A stretch of 64,000 nt of DNA from AC-32 sp963821495. Its GTDB lineage: Bacteria; Actinomycetota; Thermoleophilia; Gaiellales; Gaiellaceae. A program made the translations under genes and the position numbers. The stretch lies in the NCBI GenBank assembly GCA_963821495.1, contig CAWGEA010000003.1, forward strand, positions 558,001 to 622,000, read 5' to 3'. How positions within the stretch are numbered: the stretch's first letter is position 1; every line of letters begins with the position of its first letter. Shown here in pieces: positions 60,423-64,000 of this stretch. The notes below the pieces were generated by a model. It was not told the origin of the DNA, made no database searches, and saw only the letters and a program-made list of their open reading frames with translations.

Positions 60423-62138
60423 CTAGCCGCGCCAGCGGTTCGTGATGGGCGTCCTTCTGTCCCGGCCGAAGGCCTTCGGGGTCAGGCGCACTCCGGGTGG
60501 CGCCTGCCTGCGCTTGTACTCGGCGCGGTCGATCAGCGCGAGCGCCCGCTCGACCACGTCGGGGTCGAACCCGTCCTGCGAGAGGTCCTCCCGCGAGCGA
60601 TCCTGCTCGACGTACGCCTCGAGCACGCGGTCGAGCGTGTCGTAGGGCGGCAGCGAGTCCTCGTCGAGCTGGTCCTCGCGCAGCTCGGCGCTCGGCGCAC
60701 GGTCGACGATCGTCTGCGGGATCAGCTCTCTGCCCGCGCGATCGTTGAGGTGCCGCGCGAGCCGGAAGACGTCGGTCTTGAAGACGTCCTTCAGGAGCGC
60801 GAAACCGCCGGCCATGTCGCCGTAGAGGGTGGCGTAGCCGACCGATAGCTCCGACTTGTTCCCGGTGGCCACCACGAGCCAGCCGAACTTGTTCGAGAGG
60901 GCCATCAGCAGCACGCCGCGGATGCGGGCCTGGATGTTCTCCTCGGCCAGGTCAGGCTCGCGGCCGTCGAAGCTGGCGGCCAGCGTCGCGTCGAAGGCGC
61001 CGACGACCTCTCCGATCGGCAGCTCCCGGAACTCGGTGCCGAGCGACTCCGCGAGCAGGCGGGCGTCGCGACGCGTCTCCTCCGAGGAGTAGCGCGACGG
61101 CATCGAGACGCAATGGACGCGGTCCGCGGCGAGCGCCTCGACCGCGAGGGCGGCGGTGAGCGCGGAGTCGATCCCGCCCGAGACGCCGATCACGACCTCG
61201 CGGAAGCCGTTCTTCTCGACGTAGTCGCGCAGGCCGAGCTCGAGCGCGAGCCGCATCTGCTCGAGCTCGCCGAGCTCGGGAGCAAGCTGGGGCCGCACCG
61301 GCTCGGCGTGCTCGCGGGCCGGGCCGAGCGCGACCACCGGCGCGTCGGGCGCGTTGCCGCGCTCGCGCGCCAGGGCGCGGCGGCGCACGTCGCGCAGGCG
61401 CCGGCCGACGGCGTCGGCCGGGTCGATGTCGACGACGAGCAGGGTCTCCTCGAAGCCGGGCGCCCGGGCGAGCACCCGGCCCTCCTCGTCGAGCACGAGC
61501 GAGTGCCCGTCGAAGATCAGCTCGTCCTGGCCCCCGACGGCGTTGCAGAAGGCGACGAAGCAGGCATTGTCGCGCGCGCGGGTGGCGAACATCTCCTCGC
61601 GCTCGCGGTCGCGGCAGACGTGGAACGGCGAGGCCGAGACGTTGGTCAGCAGCTGCGCTCCCGCCAGGGCCAGGTCGGTCGCGGGCGGGCCCGGCTGCCA
61701 CATGTCCTCGCAGATCGTCGGCCCGACCAGGGTGCTGCCGAGTTCGAGCAGCAGGGTGTCACGGGCGGGAGCGAAGTAGCGGTCCTCGTCGAAGACACCG
61801 TAGTTCGGCAAGAACCGCTTCCGGTAGAGCGCCTTCACCTCGCCACCCGCGCAGACGGCGCAGGCGTTGAACAGGTCGCGGTCGAAGTGTGGGAAGCCGA
61901 CGAGCGCGACGACGTCCTCGGTCGCGCGCGCGATCTCGTCGAGCGACTCGCGCGCCGCGCGCACGAAGCCCGGTCGCAGCAGCAGGTCCTCCGGCGGGTA
62001 GCCGGTGACGGCGAGCTCCGGGAGGAGGACGAGGTCGGCGCCCGCGGCCTTCGCCTCCTCGATCGCCGTCAGGATTCGCGCGCGGTTGCCGTCGAGGTCT
62101 CCGACGGTGGTGTTGATCTGCGCGAGCGCGAGCCGCAT
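60423..62138 (-). CDS. nadE: Glutamine-dependent NAD+ synthetase
   Basis: 571 aa. N-terminal nitrilase-type glutaminase with Glu (LLPELAVTGYPP), Lys (LYRKRFLPNYG) and Cys (TICEDMW), then the synthetase domain with P-loop VIGVSGGIDSALTAAL and the KSELSVGYATLYGD segment. Makes NAD+ from deamido-NAD+ with glutamine as donor. ATG 62138. No other NAD gene nearby. Confidence 0.95.
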   Translation of the reverse strand: MRLALAQINTTVGDLDGNRARILTAIEEAKAAGADLVLLPELAVTGYPPEDLLLRPGFVRAARESLDEIARATEDVVALVGFPHFDRDLFNACAVCAGGEVKALYRKRFLPNYGVFDEDRYFAPARDTLLLELGSTLVGPTICEDMWQPGPPATDLALAGAQLLTNVSASPFHVCRDREREEMFATRARDNACFVAFCNAVGGQDELIFDGHSLVLDEEGRVLARAPGFEETLLVVDIDPADAVGRRLRDVRRRALARERGNAPDAPVVALGPAREHAEPVRPQLAPELGELEQMRLALELGLRDYVEKNGFREVVIGVSGGIDSALTAALAVEALAADRVHCVSMPSRYSSEETRRDARLLAESLGTEFRELPIGEVVGAFDATLAASFDGREPDLAEENIQARIRGVLLMALSNKFGWLVVATGNKSELSVGYATLYGDMAGGFALLKDVFKTDVFRLARHLNDRAGRELIPQTIVDRAPSAELREDQLDEDSLPPYDTLDRVLEAYVEQDRSREDLSQDGFDPDVVERALALIDRAEYKRRQAPPGVRLTPKAFGRDRRTPITNRWRG

Positions 62139-62170
62139 GGCCAGGTTTTAGACTATCAGGCGAAAACCGC

Positions 62171-62944
62171 TCACCGGCGCAGGCGGATCGCGTTCAGGTC
62201 CTGCTCGCGGATCTGGTCCGCGCGTCGAATCAGATCCTCGATGTCGTCGTGCTCGGCGTGGAGGTAGCGCCCGGCGAGGGCGTCGGCGCGGCCGGAGGCA
62301 AGCACCCGGACGAGGCGCGGAGCCAGCTCGGGCGGGGTCCAGGGCGCGTCGTCCGCGAAGTGGCCCTCGGTCATCTCCGTGCGGACGAGGCCGGGGCTGA
62401 TCAGGAAGACCCGCACGGGGGTGTTCTCCAGCCCCTTCGCGAGCGTCTCGGCGAGGCGGTTCGCAGCGGCCTTGCTCGACGTGTAGCCCGTGTTGCTCGC
62501 TCCTGGAAGGTAGCCCGCGCCGCTGCCGGTGACGACGATGCGGCCGCCGCCGCGCTCGAGCATCCCCGGGATCACCGCCCGGCAGCAGAGGTAGACGCCG
62601 AGGACGTTCACCTCGTGCGTCCGCCACCACTCGGCCGGATCGCTCTCCCAGAGCTCCTCGCCGCTGCCGATGCCCGCGTTGGCGCAGAGCAGGTCGATCG
62701 GCCCGAGCCCGCTTTCCGTCTCCGCGACGGCGCGTTCGACCGCGGCCGCGTCGGTGACGTCGAGCTCGACCGCGAGGCCGCCGATCTCGCGCGCGACCTC
62801 TTCGACCTGCTCGCGGCTTCGCGCCGCGACCGAGACGCGCGCGCCCGCGTCGGCGAGCTCGCGCGCGATCCGCGCGCCGATCCCGCGCCCGCCGCCGGTG
62901 ACGAGCGCGACCTGTCCGTCCAGTCGATCAGTTGGTTGCGACAC
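62171..62944 (-). CDS. SDR-family oxidoreductase
   Basis: 257 aa from GTG 62944, overlapping the acyl-CoA synthetase gene by 17 nt. TGGGRGIGARIA, CANAGI, VVTGSGAGY and the YTSSK active-site pair are present. Probably acts on a keto or hydroxy acyl compound made by the upstream ligase, but this is inference. Confidence 0.9.
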   Translation of the reverse strand: MSQPTDRLDGQVALVTGGGRGIGARIARELADAGARVSVAARSREQVEEVAREIGGLAVELDVTDAAAVERAVAETESGLGPIDLLCANAGIGSGEELWESDPAEWWRTHEVNVLGVYLCCRAVIPGMLERGGGRIVVTGSGAGYLPGASNTGYTSSKAAANRLAETLAKGLENTPVRVFLISPGLVRTEMTEGHFADDAPWTPPELAPRLVRVLASGRADALAGRYLHAEHDDIEDLIRRADQIREQDLNAIRLRR

Positions 62945-64000
62945 GTTCGATCTCCTCCAGGGTCTCGGGGTTCTCCAGTGACGAGAGGTCGCCCGGGTCG
63001 GTGCCGAGGGCCTTCGCGCGCACGGCGCGACGGACGATCTTCGCGCTCCGGGTCTTCGGCAGCGCCGACACGAACAGGATCCGCTCCGGTGCGAACGCCT
63101 TGCCGAGGTCGTCGGCGGCGAGCGCCCGCAGCTCCGCCGCCAGCTCCTCGCTCGGCTCCGCACCCGGGACGAGCGCGCAGAACACCCAGGCCACCTCGCC
63201 CTTCACCTCGTGCGGCACGCCGACGGCCGCAGCCTCGGCAACCGACGGGTGCGCGACGACTGCGGACTCGAGCTCCGCGGGCCCGAGCCGCTTGCCCGCG
63301 ATGTTGAGCGTGTCGTCCGAGCGGCCGTGCAGGAACCAGTAGCCGTCCTCGTCCACCGACGCCCAGTCGCCGTGCACCCAGATCCCGGGCAGCCGGCGCC
63401 AATACGTGTCGAGGTAGCGCTCCGGGTCTCGCCAGAACCCGCGCGTCATCCCGGGGAACGGCTTCCTGCAGACAAGCTCGCCGACCTCGCCGCGCACGGG
63501 CCGGCCCTCGGCGTCGACCACGTCCATCGCCATGCCGAGCGCAGGGCCGCCGAGCGAGCACGTCTTGATCGGCGCTGCGGGCGTCGGCGAGAGGAAGCAC
63601 GCGCCGACCTCCGTACCGCCCGAGCAGTTGATGATCGGGCAGCGCCCGCCGCCGACGTGCTCATGGAGCCACCGGTACGGCTCCGGGTTCCAGGGCTCGC
63701 CGGTCGTGACGAGCACTCGCAGGGACGAGAGGTCGTGCCGCTCGACCAGCTCCGCGCCGTGTGGGATCAGCGCCCGCGTGAGCGTCGGCGAGAGCCCGAG
63801 GATCGAGACGCGCTCCTGCTCGACCAGGCCCCACAGCCGGTCTGCAGCCGGCCAGTCGGGCGCGCCCTCGGCGAAGACGATCGTGCAGCCGAGCGCCATC
63901 CCGCCGACCACCTCCCACGGGCCCATGATCCAGCCCATGTCGGTGACGAAGTGGATCACGTCCTCCGGCCGGGCGTCGGCCTGGTAGGCGACCTCGCGCG
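62928..64000 (-). CDS. AMP-dependent acyl-CoA synthetase, 5' end outside window
   Basis: 357 residues visible; the frame stays open to the right edge (REVAYQADARPEDVIHF). Contains the middle and C-terminal parts of the ANL fold: CSGGTEVGACF, WVHGDWASVDEDGYWFLHGRSDD hinge and the catalytic lysine in LPKTRSAKIVRRAV. Related to acetoacetyl/propionyl-CoA synthetase-like enzymes. It pairs with the SDR through a 17-nt overlap. Confidence 0.9.
   Translation of the reverse strand, partial: REVAYQADARPEDVIHFVTDMGWIMGPWEVVGGMALGCTIVFAEGAPDWPAADRLWGLVEQERVSILGLSPTLTRALIPHGAELVERHDLSSLRVLVTTGEPWNPEPYRWLHEHVGGGRCPIINCSGGTEVGACFLSPTPAAPIKTCSLGGPALGMAMDVVDAEGRPVRGEVGELVCRKPFPGMTRGFWRDPERYLDTYWRRLPGIWVHGDWASVDEDGYWFLHGRSDDTLNIAGKRLGPAELESAVVAHPSVAEAAAVGVPHEVKGEVAWVFCALVPGAEPSEELAAELRALAADDLGKAFAPERILFVSALPKTRSAKIVRRAVRAKALGTDPGDLSSLENPETLEEIERVATN

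Overview
The window is high-GC (about 70%) bacterial DNA with dense coding, many GTG starts and constant 1-4 nt gene overlaps (ATGA, GTGA, TGATG). The protein families point to an actinobacterium: two ECF sigma/zinc anti-sigma pairs, one with a SigR-type promoter; an MprAB/PepD-like two-component system and HtrA pair; two GCS2 carboxylate-amine ligases; and a DUF1501/DUF1800 pair. A deep-branching class such as Thermoleophilia (Gaiellales/Solirubrobacterales) is my best guess. That is inference from family content, not from a marker gene. No phage, transposon or CRISPR array is apparent apart from small degenerate pieces.

Layout. 1-3.2 kb: the end of an RTX-like repeat protein with a near-perfect 639-bp-period internal duplication, two small genes, tRNA-Arg(CCT) with a copied half-tRNA and a palindrome beside it, and an SDR enzyme. 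3.2-8.3 kb: an envelope-stress module, with HtrA protease divergent from a response regulator/histidine kinase, followed by a four-gene operon with a ferric-reductase-like heme membrane protein. Four arrays of 11-bp direct repeats sit at the promoters of all three units and probably define the regulon. 8.4-18.9 kb: XdhC, a DMT exporter, a class III aminotransferase, an ABC-2 exporter with SixA, PhzF, a PfkB kinase, a TPP-riboswitch-controlled CytX-type permease broken by a frameshift, a LysE exporter and peptidase E.

18.9-27.8 kb: one long leftward transcription unit, DUF1800, DUF1501, cupredoxin, nitrilase, a fused NuoE/NuoF-type subunit, formate dehydrogenase alpha, then BirA. The alpha subunit is interrupted by an in-frame TGA in the molybdenum-ligand motif, followed by a convincing SECIS hairpin, so it is read here as one 897-residue selenoprotein. 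27.8-33.7 kb: DUF1385, small membrane peptides, a 0.9-kb gene-poor stretch, a PF03640 lipoprotein, GCS2 and a second HtrA. An 18-mer operator candidate is shared by the second HtrA and the 25-residue membrane peptide. 33.7-41.2 kb: a flavin disulfide reductase, two ECF sigma/anti-sigma pairs, wall-associated proteins, a second GCS2, an HMA protein and an M23 peptidase.

41.2-64 kb: a PaoABC/YagTSR-like molybdenum hydroxylase operon with its cytidylyltransferase, an amidohydrolase, an M24 peptidase, acetyl-CoA synthetase, an M16 peptidase, a thioesterase, a SIS protein, an epimerase, an aquaporin, a class V aminotransferase, a MacB-type ABC transporter, Mug glycosylase, a Nudix protein, glutamine-dependent NAD synthetase, an SDR and a right-truncated acyl-CoA synthetase. 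Recurring themes are molybdenum enzymes (formate dehydrogenase, PaoABC-like oxidase, XdhC and MocA-like maturation factors) and envelope or redox stress control (two HtrA proteases, the two-component system, SigR/RsrA).
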